Assembly (NCBI GenBank): GCA_963675135.1
Contig: OY776121.1
Span: 74,112,875-74,176,874 of the forward strand
Length of the DNA stretch: 64,000 nt
Direction: 5' to 3'
Source of the DNA: Galeopsis tetrahit
Lineage: Eukaryota; Streptophyta; Magnoliopsida; Lamiales; Lamiaceae
The notes beneath the pieces are model-generated. The model saw nothing but the letters and a program-made list of their open reading frames with translations, did no database searches and had not been told where the DNA came from. Positions within the stretch are counted from its first letter, which is position 1, and every line of letters begins with the position of its first letter. Position numbers and translations under genes: made by a program. Shown here in pieces: positions 45,493 to 63,389 of this stretch.

Positions 45493-48209
45493 ATGATGAT
45501 GGATGAGGCCAAAAATAATTGTCATGAGGATCCCTGCAACCTCAAGAGCCCGAAACGCCGCATTTGGGTTCCGAGCCCGATCATAGTGGGCGGGGGGCTG
45601 TCGGGGTTGGCGACGGCCGCATGCCTAAAGGAGAAAGGCGTTCCTTCCCTAATCCTGGAAAGATCCCACTGCATTGCATCTTTATGGAAGCTGAAAACCT
45701 ACGATCGCCTGAAACTCCATCTTCCCAAACAATTCTGCGAGCTGCCATTGATGCCATTCCCACAGCATTATCCTACGTACCCTTCGAGAGAAGAATTTAT
45801 CCGGTACTTGGAGGAGTACGCTAAGAGATTCGAGATAAGGCCGGTTTTTAATCAGAGGGTGGTGGGGGCGTGGATGGATCAGGATCTAGGGTTTTGGAGG
45901 GTAGTGACGGGGGCGGGGGTGGAGTTCGTGTGCCCGTGGCTGATCGTAGCGACGGGGGAGAATGCGGAGGATGTGGTGCCGGCTATACAAGGGATGGAGG
46001 AGTTTGGAGGGAGTATTGTGCATAGTAGTGAGTTTAAGAGTGGGGAGGGGTATAGAGGGAAGAAAGTTGTTGTGGTGGGATGTGGAAACTCGGGGATGGA
46101 GGTGTGTTTGGATCTGTGTAATCACAATGCTACCCCTTCACTTGTCGTCAGAGATGCAGTATGGATCTTTTCCTAATTCTAGTACTCCTTTATTTCATCT
46201 TCTTGTATATATTTAATTAATCCACTAAATTCAACACCATTTGTATAACTTAATTTGTGTTTATGCTCTCTCATTCTTGTCTATCAAAGTCTCTCTTTTT
46301 ATTAACAGTTATAATTATTATGATCATATAAAGTGGAAATAATCCACCATCTCTTTGTACCTTTTTTTCATTCTATTTTCTACCTTTTTCAGCATTTTCT
46401 TCTTCTTACATCTCTCTTTATCAACTACTCACTACACATTTTATATCTTTAATACTCATATATAAAAAACAAAGAAAAAGTTTATGGCGGAACGGGGAGA
46501 GTATTTTATAACGAATTTAAAATAGTATGTATTTCGTATTTTATTACCTAGTAAGTTCATAGAAGATTGTGTATATTTTAGTAACTACATATACATGATG
46601 TGATCACTAGTCTTGTCATTAGATTCAATTTCTTATCATTAAAATTTTTTAGCTACAACAAGATCATGACAAAAGTTCTATTTTCTTGTAGTGTTGTATG
46701 CAAAATACTGTTTATTGTAATTGTAGATTGATCTATTGCAAAGTATTTTCCACCTTCCAAAAATTAAGACATTAGTGCATAATCTTTCATCAACGTTTAA
46801 GTTATGCTCAATGATGTAACATCTGCTAAATTCCCTAATGAATGATGCAAAAGAGTTGTAATGAACTATCATTATAATCTTTATGTTCATTCTTTTTTCT
46901 TGTCTTATGTCTCATTCTAGAATTTGTTTCAGATATCAACCTAAATATATGCCATTTCTTTTTATAAGGTATATGTTCTAAACTCTATATATGCTCTATC
47001 ATTTAGGTACTCAATATGTGAGCTTTTTTCTTTATTTTGTGTTAATTTCCTTTTCTTTGAACATCTGTTGATACATTTAGGTTCACATTCTACCAAGAGA
47101 GATGTTGGGAAGATCAACTTTTGGGTTGTCAATGTGGCTGCTCAAGTGGCTTCCCATACGCATTGTCGATCGATTGTTGCTAATAGTATCAAGACTGATG
47201 ATCGGGGACACTGCCCGGTTCGGCCTTGACCGGCCTCGACTAGGCCCGTTAGAGCTCAAGAACCTGTATGGAAAGACTCCAGTAATAGATGTTGGCACCT
47301 TTGAAAAAATCAAAAGTGGAAAAATCAAGGTACGAATCCTTTAGGCATATATATGCATATTCATTTGCTGTTTAACTAGTTTTCTTTTTCTAGTACTAGA
47401 ATAATCATAAGTTTTTCCCCAAACAACCACTTGTTGGGGTTGGTCTATTAAGGAAAAATATCATATTGAAAAGGTTAATTGTGTGTTTTGTTAGATTATA
47501 TCATGATATCTTAGTGATGTACATTGAAATCATAAATTAATTAGCTTGATTGTCCTTTTTCACTAGCAGTCAATTCCTTTAATTACTTGTGTCCTTCCTT
47601 TCGAACTCATCATTAAAGGCAATATATATTTTCAAGTTTTATATAGTACTCATTTGAATTATTTTATGGTATCAGAGTCTTTGGCTCAGGATTTGGGTTG
47701 CTATACTTGTGATTTACCCACATGCCTTTAGTTAAGTTAAAAAAATGTAGAATTTGTGGATTTTTTTATCACAGGTACTTCCCGCCATCAAGAAACTAAA
47801 GCACCATCATGTAGAATTTGTGGATGGAAGAACAGAAGATGTTGATGCAATAATCCTAGCGACTGGATATAAAAGCAATGTGCCATCTTGGCTAAAGGTT
47901 TATTATAATTCTAATGTTTTTTAATATTCTAAGCTTATGGAAAATGGGCCGTGTTTGGCTGATTTCTTCTTTTTTCGACTGCAGGAAAGTGAGATGTTCT
48001 CGGCGGAGGATGGTTTCCCTAAAAGTCCATTTCCAAATGGATGGAAAGGCGAAAACGGATTATATGCAGTGGGGTTCACCAAACGTGGCCTACTTGGAAC
48101 ATCCATTGATGCCAAGAACATTGCCAAAGACATAGAAAGTTGTTGGAGATCAAGTAGAAAGAATCTTGAAAGCCATATTTTAGTTGCAAATGAAAGTGCG
48201 TGCACATGA
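45493..48209 (+). CDS. YUC: YUCCA-type flavin monooxygenase (auxin biosynthesis)
   Basis: Four exons, 45493-46158, 47081-47329, 47775-47897 and 47985-48209, all in phase 0, encode 420 residues. YUCCA enzymes convert indole-3-pyruvate to indole-3-acetic acid with FAD, NADPH and oxygen in the last step of the main auxin pathway. The FAD site is VGGGLSG (residues 32-38), the monooxygenase signature [11 protein letters not shown] follows at about 170-180, the NADPH site VVGCGNSG is at about 193-200, and both ATG motifs are present ([22 protein letters not shown]). Three successive ATGs open the frame; the first is chosen. The reading frame and splice sites are intact, so it looks functional. Its upstream 400 bp has a degenerate copy at 1.4-2.9 kb. 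I do not assign a paralogue number. Confidence 0.93.
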
Positions 48210-48552
48210 TTCAGATTTTTATATGAAAGTGTGTGCACATGGTTCAGATTTTTATTTTTGTAGGGAATTAACTGTAAGGAGGAACTGGGACCATGTTGAA
48301 CTATCTATTTTCTACTCCATATTTAAAAAAAATATGCTATAAATGTAGTAAGATTCATATACTCACGAGTTTCATCTTTTTTTCTGCCCATTTAATTAAC
48401 ATGATTAACATATATTATAAATTGTATGCATACAAATTATTTAGGCCTTTAAACAAACAGTCAAATGATCTGTTTTCCAAAGTATTATTTCACCTGCAGC
48501 TTCACTTGAAAAACCAATCATAAAATTTATTTGTGCATACTAACTAGCATAT

Positions 48553-51376
<2,824 letters not shown>

Positions 51377-51409
51377 TTCACGAGAGAGATGGGAATAGGC
51401 TGCACTGAT

Positions 51410-51660
51410 TTTTGAGGGAGAGGATGAAGATGAATATTATTATTATTGTGGGTGTAGCTTTAAATATAGCAGAAATAAGGACAGTGGAAAGAAGTATAGT
51501 AACATCTGTCGTTTTCCATGGCTACAAATTTAGTATTCCGTCCGTTATGAAAAGCTTGCTGTTCTCTTTTGGCACGGGACTTGATTGATTAGTGATATGA
51601 TTTCGTTTAGGATAAAATAAAGGAGCAGTATTATTAATAATTCATTGACTAAAATTAATA
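51410..51660. promoter_or_regulatory. Upstream region of ADH-like gene 1
   Basis: Read on the minus strand this is the presumed promoter. It includes a TAT/ATT-rich stretch near 51430-51460 containing TATTTAAAG (51459-51467), a possible TATA-like element about 85 bp upstream of the start codon. No other site can be supported. Confidence 0.35.
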
Positions 51661-51894
51661 CTCCCTCTATCCGCCTATAAATTTCCCGTTACTTTTTGGC
51701 ACATACATTAAGAAAAATGATTAAATAATAGATATAGTACAAGTGATGTGATTGGAAGAAGGAGAGAGATAGAGAGAAAAAGTAAGATATAAAGTGATGT
51801 GTAAGAAAAAGTATTTACCAAAAAGGGTATGGAAAGCTTATAGGCGGACGGACAAAAATAGTAAAATGGGAAGCTTATAGGCGGACAGAGGGAG
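51661..51894. mobile_element. Stowaway MITE, 234 bp, second copy
   Basis: The same family as 26944-27177: ends CTCCCTCTATCCGCCTATAA and TTATAGGCGGACAGAGGGAG, flanked by TA (51659-51660, 51895-51896), inverted relative to the first copy. It lies about 285 bp upstream of ADH-like gene 1. Confidence 0.85.
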
Positions 51895-52078
51895 TAATTC
51901 ATTGATTAAAATTATAGATTGAATTAAGTTGTGGGCTCAAAATAGAGCGACATTTTTAAATTATGTGAATTATTTTATTTTTTGAAGTGTGCAAATAATA
52001 TTGAGAGTTACTGAAAATATGCAAATAATCAGAAAATGGAGAGAGTACAAATTAAAAACCTTCAAAAAAAAATATATA

Positions 52079-52393
52079 TTTCTTCCATTTTTTTTTAATA
52101 AGTGTCACTTTTACTTTTTAACTAATTTTAAAATAAGTGTCATTCTGAATTTTTTTCTTTAATTTTGACCATTTTACCCTTATTCATTTACCATATATAT
52201 TGTTCATAAATAAATTTCATACTAAAATTAATTTAGTTTATGAATACTAGATATATTCTTGACCACATTTTTTATCAGACAAAATTTCTATATTAAAATT
52301 AGTTATAATTAATAAAGGATAATATAGACCATAATTTATAATCTTAATTGGTTGAAAAAAGTCAAAATAACACTTATTGAAAAACGGAGGGAG
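52079..52393. mobile_element. Stowaway-like MITE
   Basis: The right end AACGGAGGGAG is followed by TA. The left end TTTCTTCCATTTTT is degenerate but inverse over AATAAGTGTCA/AACACTTATT. Confidence 0.6.
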
Positions 52394-52499
52394 TACAAAT
52401 TAAAACAAACGGCATAATGCAATTGATGCGTCTAAGTAATAAATATAACTCGTAGACCACATACTCTAATTTATATATACTTTATTTTATTTTATTCAA

Positions 52500-52660
52500 A
52501 TATCACTCCCTCCGTTTCTCTATTTGATTACCTTTTTTCTATTTTAGTCTGTTTCATACCTTTATGATTGCCCTTTTTCTATTTTAGTTTGTTTCATACC
52601 TATAATTGATTGCCCTTTTTTTATTTTAGTTCGTTTCATACTAGAGTGCATCTTTCTAAA
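52500..52660. repeat. Threefold 45-bp repeat beside a Stowaway end
   Basis: Following CACTCCCTCCGTTTCTC, the segment TTTCTATTTTAGT(C/T)TGTTTCAT is present three times (about 52535, 52574, 52618). The matching right end is not found. Confidence 0.65.
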
Positions 52661-52716
52661 ATGTAAAAAAAATAATTTTACTATTTTTAATTATCTCAAA
52701 ATTACACTAAATGTTA

Positions 52717-52967
52717 CTCCCTCATATTCAAAATATATTTCATCCTAAGCTCATGCACATATATTAAAAAAATAAATTATTTCTCATGTTACCCTTAATT
52801 AATTATGATTAATCTCATAAAAAAGAACATATTTATGTAAATATTTAATACTCTTAAAGTTAAATTTTAAAGAAATATAATTAATTTGCATTGAAAAGTG
52901 TAAAATGACCTATAATTTGGAAAGAAAATGAAAAGTCAAATCGACTTATATTAAGAATAAGAGGGAG
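52717..52967. mobile_element. Stowaway-like MITE
   Basis: Ends CTCCCTCATATTCAAAATAT and inverse TTAAGAATAAGAGGGAG are flanked by TA (52715-52716, 52968-52969). Confidence 0.7.
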
Positions 52968-53099
52968 TATTATAAACTATCTCTTTCAATAGTTAAAGTA
53001 CCACTACTAAAAATAAATAAAAAAATGCTTTCAATTATCTCCTTTAAATATCTTTTTAAAAAATGGAAAATAAATCAAAACACAGACACGTTAGCTCAT

Positions 53100-54091
53100 A
53101 TTCAATTGGCTTTAATTCTCTTCAATTAATAACTGTTCATTTTTGAGTCCGGTTGAACCGGCTCGCAACGTAGGGTCATTTACATTTGCCTTCAATAAAG
53201 AGACCGGAGCTCGAAGGGTGAAACAGTATTATTTCAACTTTCAAGTTACCTATTTTTTAATTATTTACAAATAAAAAGAGCATTGTATGCACATGCATCA
53301 TATTCTAACATATAAACTAAAATAAATGAACGGTGAAAATATAAAAAATTACTTTTAAAATAGATTCAAGTCGATTGTCCTTTGGCGAGTTTGGGATAGA
53401 GAAAAATAAAGAGCAAAAAAATATTAGTGACGGACTTGCGACCGTCTGCAAATTCATTGCTAATTTTATCGCATTAAAAATAAAACGATATTGTTTCCGA
53501 TTGATTTGCAATGAAACAGAAGTTATAAAACCAAAATTTAAATTAACGACTGTAAAAATTGTTGCAAATCAGACGGTTGTATTAAAGATTCACGATAGTC
53601 GAGGCGTCGTGGAAATCAGCGTCGATTTACAACAGTTTTTACCATTGTAAATTTATGGTTTGAAATAACGGCAGTTTTTTTTTTTTCATTGCAAGTCCCA
53701 CCTAGCTAAACAACGTTATTTCATTTTTCGGTGAAAATTCATGCAAAACTCTTTAACTTTGACCATTTCACCGAGTTGATCACAATACCGTCGCAATTTG
53801 CGATGAAATTACTTATCGTTAATCACAGTGTTTTTTTTTTAAGTGCACGTGAAGAAATATTCAAAAGGTTTATTATTTTATTTATTCAACTGTATCCTCC
53901 ATACATTATTCAAAGGGCCTTTCTATTTACATTTAGGCTTTAGCGAATTGCTGAATACATGCATATATGTCGCTTTAATTAATACAGCTGTATGTAATTA
54001 AGGTGTATGTAAGTGGGTAAATGTTGTTGTATAAATGAGTGCATGTGTATTGAATCAGCAAAATTAAAAAACGCGTACGGGATCAGTACGT
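53100..54091. other. Intergenic DNA between the two ADH-like genes
   Basis: No gene is recognised. The ORF at 53375-53650 lies in a stretch with GTGACGGACTTGCGACCGTC and repeated TTGCAAAT motifs, which looks like transposon end DNA rather than protein-coding sequence. A long poly-T and AT tracts fill the rest. Confidence 0.4.
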
Positions 54092-57594
<3,503 letters not shown>

Positions 57595-57599
57595 CGTTG

Positions 57600-57880
57600 C
57601 AACGCAAATGTTTTTAATTTTTTTTTTTTTTTTTTTTGGAGAAGCCGTTTGGAGATTATGGATTGTTCACCAGTACTTGAGCTGGCTGGCTTTTATATGC
57701 ATCCTTTTTTTTTTTTTTGGGGGAGGGGGTGCTTTTATATGCATCCTATTGAATATTTAAATTTAATACCCGCAAATTAGGATAATGGGTTTTTTATTTT
57801 CTTCTCATTTATTAATGTCAAAGTCTTGTATACACATAAGTACATGATGTACTTGAGTGGACTTTAACTAATCAACAGTT
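57600..57880. promoter_or_regulatory. Upstream region of ADH-like gene 2
   Basis: The stretch contains two long poly-T tracts (57617-57637, 57706-57719) and a duplicated CTTTTATATGCATCC (about 57690 and 57732), which on the minus strand gives GGATGCATATAAAAG, a good TATA-box candidate about 100-145 bp upstream of the start codon. Confidence 0.5.
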
Positions 57881-57883
57881 GAC

Positions 57884-58412
57884 CGTTGATCGGTTAATGG
57901 TCAAACTTTGACTTTTGTTTTTTTTTTTTTTAAATTCTAATTTTTTTTTCGATTTTTATTTTGAAAAAAGTGTATATTAGTATATTGAAAAGTGTATTTT
58001 TATTTTTTAAATGAAAAATGTATGTTACTATATTGAAAAGTGCAATATTGTTTTTAATGAAAAGTGTATGTTCTTATAATTTAAAAGTGTATGTTATATT
58101 AATGAAAAATGTATGTTATTATAACTGAAAAGTGTATGATCTATTAATGAAAAAGTGAAAGTTATATATTAATGAAAAATGTATGTTATTATAACTAAAA
58201 AGTGTATGATCTATTAATGATTATAACTGAAAAGTGTATGTTCTATTAATGAAAATTGTATGTTATTATAACTGAAGTGTATGATATTATAACTGAAAAG
58301 TGTATATTAATATAACTGAAAATAACATTGAAAAATGTAAATTAATTTTCTGTAAAAAAAAAAAATTGAAAAAAAAAAGTCAAAGTTTGAACGATCAACG
58401 GTCAACAATTTA
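57884..58412. mobile_element. Inverted-repeat element with TGAAAAGTG minisatellite
   Basis: TTGACCGTTGATCGGTTAAT near 57888 and its inverse ACGATCAACGGTCAA near 58391, with TCAAACTTTGAC and GTCAAAGTTTGA inside, form inverted ends of about 40 bp. The interior (57960-58330) is an array of TGAAAAGTGTATGTTATTAT-like units. There is no ORF and no clear target duplication. Confidence 0.65.
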
Positions 58413-58454
58413 CCAGTCAAAGTCAAAGTAGGGGTACTACCGTACTAGTAATTT

Positions 58455-58679
58455 TGGATAATTCTAAAGTTCACCTAGTGGTGTAGACTTGAAACTTAGG
58501 AGTGTGCTCCTCTATAGGTCTCAGGTTCGAACCCTCGTGCAAATAATTTCTATGGGACCAGTTCATACAAAACGCAAAACTCTGACTTTAAACGGGACCC
58601 CCGCAAGTGAGCGGTGGAATTGATCCCCTCGAGATTAGTCAATCCTTGGACCGAATACCCGAGACTTCAAACAAAAAAA
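58455..58679 (+). mobile_element. SINE, copy 2
   Basis: The 225-bp insertion has a tRNA-like head (CACCTAGTGGTGTAGAC as A box, TCAGGTTCGAACCCT as B box) and an A8 tail. It is flanked by the perfect 11-bp duplication ACTAGTAATTT (58444-58454, 58680-58690). The body shares TTCTATGGG, GTGAGCGGTGG, GATTAGTC and ACCCGAGA with copy 1 at 37010-37211. Confidence 0.9.
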
Positions 58680-58912
58680 ACTAGTAATTTCGAGTATATA
58701 TGACACGAAAACGACGCGAAAATTGTGGATTGACTTATCGTGTCGACACAATAAACACACCGATTTTTTATGTCGACCGTGTCCATATTAACACGTTTAA
58801 TTCAGAAAAAAAAAATTGACTTTATATTATGTACGTAGTTCTAGACTTGTAGTGGAGATTTCATATTGTTGTGATTGTGTTTTATTGTGGCATCGTGTAA
58901 CATGTATAAACA

Positions 58913-60151
58913 GAGAAAATTTCATTTTACGTCCGATAACTAAGGCCTAACAGAATATATCTTTTATGTTTTCACATTTTCAATTTACGTTCTAAATTGT
59001 CCAATTTACATCCTTTTTAGTCCAATTTAATTCAATTTACACCCTTTATATTTGAAAATTATAAATTAATAATTAAAAAACTCTAAAAGTATCATTAAAA
59101 ATTAAAAAATCTCATTAAAAATCTAAAAATCTCATTAAAAACTTATAAATTGTGTAAAATAAATATAAAAAATCTAAAAAATTAATAATTTCTACAATTC
59201 AAAAAATCTGAAAATTTGTAAATTTAATTTTTATTTTCTAAAATCTCATAAGAATAAAAAACTCTATAATTTCTACAATTCAAAAAATCTGAAATGTGTA
59301 AATTTAATTTTTTTTTTCTAAAAACTCATAAAAATAAAAATATCTATAAATTAAAAAATTTTAAATGTTTAAAATAAAAAATTCCACAATTTAAAAAATA
59401 TCCTGAAAATGAATTTGGTACGGTTCCAAAATCGATCAAGGTGTGGAACTTTCACTCAACCTCGACGGTGAGTTGGAAAATCTCGTGGGACCCAATTTTT
59501 TTTGGAGTTCGAGCAAAACTTTAATGGTAGACGAGTTTGAGTCAAGTCTGATTTTTAATGAAATGTTAATAATTTTTATTTTTCTTATTAGATTTTTAGA
59601 ATTAGTAATTTTTTATCTACACATTTTTAATAAATTAATGAGATTTTTAGAGATTTTAGAAATTTTAATGAGATTTTGAATTTCTTAATTTTTAAATTAC
59701 ACCTTTTCCATTCTTTGAATTGTAGAATTTTTTATTTTTTGTATTTTCAAAATTTTAGATTTTTTTTTATTTTTATTTTACACATTTTATAATTTGTAAT
59801 GATATTTTCGAAATTTTAGTGATATATTTTGAATTTTATTTTACACATTTTATATTTTTTTAATTTTAATGAGATTTTTTTATTTTTAATGATACTTTTA
59901 GTTTTTTTAAATTTTTAATGGGATTTTTAGAAAATTTTAATTATTAAATTTTAATTTTTAAACTTAAAGGATGTAAATTGGACTATTTGGCCGAAATTCC
60001 AATTTATTCCTCACATTTCGGTGAGTTTTAAAAAATTTCAGCGGAAAGGATGTAAATTGGACCAAAAAAGACGTAAATCAAAAAAAGTAAAAACTTACAA
60101 GATATATATTAGATTAGACCTAAGTTATAGGACGTAAAATGAAATTTTCTC
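58913..60151. mobile_element. Long inverted-repeat transposon, non-coding
   Basis: The first ~48 bp, beginning GAGAAAATTTCATTTTACGT, is the near-perfect inverse of the last ~48 bp. CCAATTTACATCC and GGATGTAAATTGG are further inverse motifs. The interior is AT-rich with repeated AAAATCTCATTAAAA on the left and AATGAGATTTTT on the right, so the whole 1239 bp could fold as a hairpin. No target duplication was found. Confidence 0.7.
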
Positions 60152-60710
60152 AATATTTAATATAATTTCTATACATTTTTTTTTAATCTAAGTTCTTTCT
60201 TATCACATAGCGTGTCAACAAAAATAAATAAATGTGTATTCATGTTTAGTCTTACGGTGGTGTTGACACGAAACAAAACATGAAATCAAGAAGTCATATC
60301 ACCTCAAATTTTCGGTGCCATTTAATTGGATCGACATACAAAGTAGCTAGCTAGACTAGTGTTGTTAATTAATGGAAGAGGACCTCAATTAACATTCATC
60401 TATTGATGCTGCTGAAAGGGACAAAAGATTGAAAGTTGATTCAATCAACAGTTGCAATGGTGGGCAAGTAATTTATCATACTTAAATACACGTGATTTTA
60501 CAGCTAATTAACATAAATGAGAAGTACAATAATTTTATTTTGTTATTGGAAATTTCTTTATTAATGTGCACCAAACAGAGGTACAACCAATTTATTGCCG
60601 CGAACAATATTAATAATAGTACTTGGTGTGTATCAAATATTTGTCAAAAATTAGTATACCAAAATTTAACATTATCGAGGTGGCTAATACGTGCTCCAGT
60701 TAGTGCATAT

Positions 60711-61641
60711 CAAGGATGAAAATATCGCTATCGCAACAAATATCGCAACCTTAATTTTACGGATATATCGCGGGATATATCGATATCGCAAAAAAATTGA
60801 AAAAATGACGGAAATCTTATTAAAATTTTGAAAATTTAACATGAAATTTTAGGGATTATTAAAACATACTATTATACATGTATTTCATTCAAAAGTCATT
60901 AAAATTATATGTTTAAAACAAACATATAGATAATAAATTATATAAATACTGGCTGACGAAAACTAATTGACAACATAATACAATATAAAATGATTAAATA
61001 TACATGATGAAATACAATTAATATCAAAATGATGACCTATGAGGTTCAAATATAGTAGGTGAAATGACATCTTTGTCCAAACAAAATTGATAAAATACAA
61101 TTAAATACTGGCTGACGAAAACTAATTGACAACATAATACAATACATGATTAAATAAATATACATGATAAAATAAAATTAATATCAAAATGATAACATAT
61201 GGGGTTCACAAATAGTAGGTGAAATGACATATTTGTCCAAACAACATTCATACTAACTCATCACATTATAGTAATTTAGAATATAGTTATGCACATGTAA
61301 TTCATATGTCTAAAAAAAATTACTAAATATATGAGGTGAATTGAGAATATATTTGCTTACACTATTAAAAATAAAATAAAATGTATAATTTTGTACATAT
61401 AAAAATAAAATTTTAAATAAGTTTGCGATTTTTTCAGATTTTGCGATATTGTGCGATATATTCGCGATATTTCCCGACTCCCGTCCAATTTTACACTACG
61501 GTTGAACGATATCGATATCGACATCGATATTTAGCGATATTTTGCGATATATCCGCGATACTCGGGAAAAAATACATTAGACCCCAATATCCATATCGCA
61601 ATATCCAAATTTGCGATATATCCGCGATATTTTCATCGTTG
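60711..61641. mobile_element. hAT-type MITE filled with ATATCGC motifs
   Basis: Ends CAAGGATGAAAATATCGC and the inverse of CAACGATGAAAATATCGC are flanked by the 8-bp duplication GTGCATAT (60703-60710, 61642-61649). Both ends hold CGATATATCGC-type arrays. The middle carries a duplicated ATACTGGCTGACGAAAACTA block (about 60952 and 61105). Parts of the middle match 29395-29735 within the CACTA element. Confidence 0.82.
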
Positions 61642-61799
61642 GTGCATATACAAAATATTAGTATTTGTACCATAAAAAATATCATATACGGACCTTCTTA
61701 TTGGACACTTTCAGAATAAATACTCTTATATATTATATACTTATGTGAAATGAGACATTTAGAAACTTTCCGAGTACGTATGGAAAAAAATATTGTGTT

Positions 61800-61980
61800 C
61801 AAATTAAATTGTCCGTCGGTAATCAAAAATTAAATACCGACGGCTGTTTCCGTCGGAAAACGGGCTGAAAATGACATCATTTCATTGTCGCAAACGTTCT
61901 GTCGATAAACTCGTTGACTTTTCGAATTTGTCGAATTCCGCCTACGGATCTATTTAACAATGTTTTTACTTTTTGTAGTG
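61800..61980. mobile_element. CACTA end fragment
   Basis: TCCGTCGG and CCGACGG motifs lead into TTTTTACTTTTTGTAGTG at 61963-61980, an inverse CACTA terminus. No matching left end is in the window, so it is truncated. Confidence 0.65.
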
Positions 61981-62980
61981 ACAAAAGTATTCAAAATTTA
62001 TAACTAACAATTAAAATAAATTATTGTACATCTACGAAAGATACAATTTATATATTTGTTTATAAATTTATACAGTATCAAAGTAAATAAATTAGTATTT
62101 CAGGGTAAAAATAAATTGAAATGATATAAGTTTCTAGAGGAGCTAGCTAGCTCTCATTTAACATGCATGACCTATTACTTGTATTGAAAGGGACATAAGA
62201 ATTTGAAGTAGATAGATTCATTAAACCTTTGCAAGGGTGGGCGTTATTGTTTAATTTATCACAATTCTAATTAAATTTTTCCGGCTTAACATAAATGAAA
62301 AGTACTCTATATATTGTACATTCATATATAATTTCTTGAGAGAATATGCATATCAATTAACCATTAAATTAAATAACTACAACACCTCCCCATTGATGTC
62401 TATACCTCTAAATAATCGAACACCTATCTCTTAAGAAAAAGTAAAAAAAATGTGCGGTCCCTCGGTTCTTGTCATTTAACTTTTTGGTGGATCCCATATA
62501 TATATTATATTTACATATATACATTTTTATGGTATATATATATACATTTTTAGTACTGCTATATGTGGTTTGGTATTACCCTAAAAAAAAAAAAAAAAGT
62601 GTTTTGGTATAATAGGGCCGGTGACAATTAAATCAAATACACACCAGACAGCTAGCTACTCCTTCATCAGTCTATCTATTTAATTACTCATTTTGTCATT
62701 TTTGTGTTCTTTACTTAATAATTCATAATTAAAATAGTAAAAAAAAATTATGTATCTTCTTAAAACATATCAATATTACATCAAATGTGACTAAAAACCA
62801 TCTTTATTATTCATTTGAAAAGATTTTACTACCGTCACTTTTACCGTACTTTTAATACAATAAACAATTCACGCATGTGCACAAAAGTTACGGGTAGTTA
62901 AAATAAGAGAGAGAGTATAATTTAATTGGTTGGCATTAATTAATTAATTAATTAGGTAAGTACCCCATATGCTATTACTG
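61981..62980. other. AT-rich intergenic DNA
   Basis: No gene is recognised. 62160-62300 is similar to 60410-60550 (GGGACA, TTGCAA.GGTGGGC and AACATAAATGA blocks in order), another local duplication. AT microsatellites lie near 62500-62545. Confidence 0.4.
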
Positions 62981-62987
62981 TAATTTC

Positions 62988-63002
62988 TATAAATTATATA
63001 AG
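62988..63002 (+). promoter_or_regulatory. TATA region of the lipid-transfer gene
   Basis: TATAAATTATATAAG lies about 105-120 bp upstream of the start codon at 63108, a normal distance for a plant promoter with a leader of about 80 bp. Confidence 0.55.
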
Positions 63003-63107
63003 AAGCAGAGCATGCATATGTTTCTCCAACATCGATCATCAGTCTCCTTTTACGTACTCACTCTTAATTAATCTATCTATATATTGGGAATTGATCAATT
63101 GAGAGAG

Positions 63108-63389
63108 ATGAATTGGAAAGTAGTAGCCGTTGGGATGTGTGTAGTAGTGATATTGATGGGGGTGGCGGCGAAAGCACAGAAGTGCCACGTGGCAGATATG
63201 GCTCCGTGTGAGAAGCCAATCACAGCCGGGTACCCTAGCGCGGATTGCTGTGCTACGGCAAAAAAACTTATTCCAATTTGCTTCTGCAAGTACATGCGCG
63301 TCCCTACTTTTATGGACTGGCCCACTTCATTAAGGGGAAGGATGCTCTCCACTTCTTGCCGCATCACTTTCCCCGCTTGCAATTCATGA
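63108..63389 (+). CDS. Non-specific lipid-transfer protein, type-II-like
   Basis: A single exon encodes 93 residues from the ATG at 63108; the frame is open a few codons further upstream but without another ATG. Residues 1-24 form a hydrophobic signal peptide (VVAVGMCVVVILMGVAAKA), with likely cleavage before QKC. The mature part of about 69 residues has the eight-cysteine motif with spacing C-X7-C-X12-CC-X9-CXC-X23-C-X6-C and Phe between the CXC cysteines, close to type II (about 7 kDa) lipid-transfer proteins. Such secreted proteins bind lipids in a hydrophobic cavity held by four disulfides and act in cuticle formation, signalling or defence. The particular role here is unknown. No intron is needed. 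Confidence 0.9.
   Translation: MNWKVVAVGMCVVVILMGVAAKAQKCHVADMAPCEKPITAGYPSADCCATAKKLIPICFCKYMRVPTFMDWPTSLRGRMLSTSCRITFPACNS

Noticed and set aside
53375..53650. 91-residue ORF between the ADH-like genes
   Set aside because: No domain, no splice partners, and it contains repeated TTGCAAAT motifs resembling transposon DNA.
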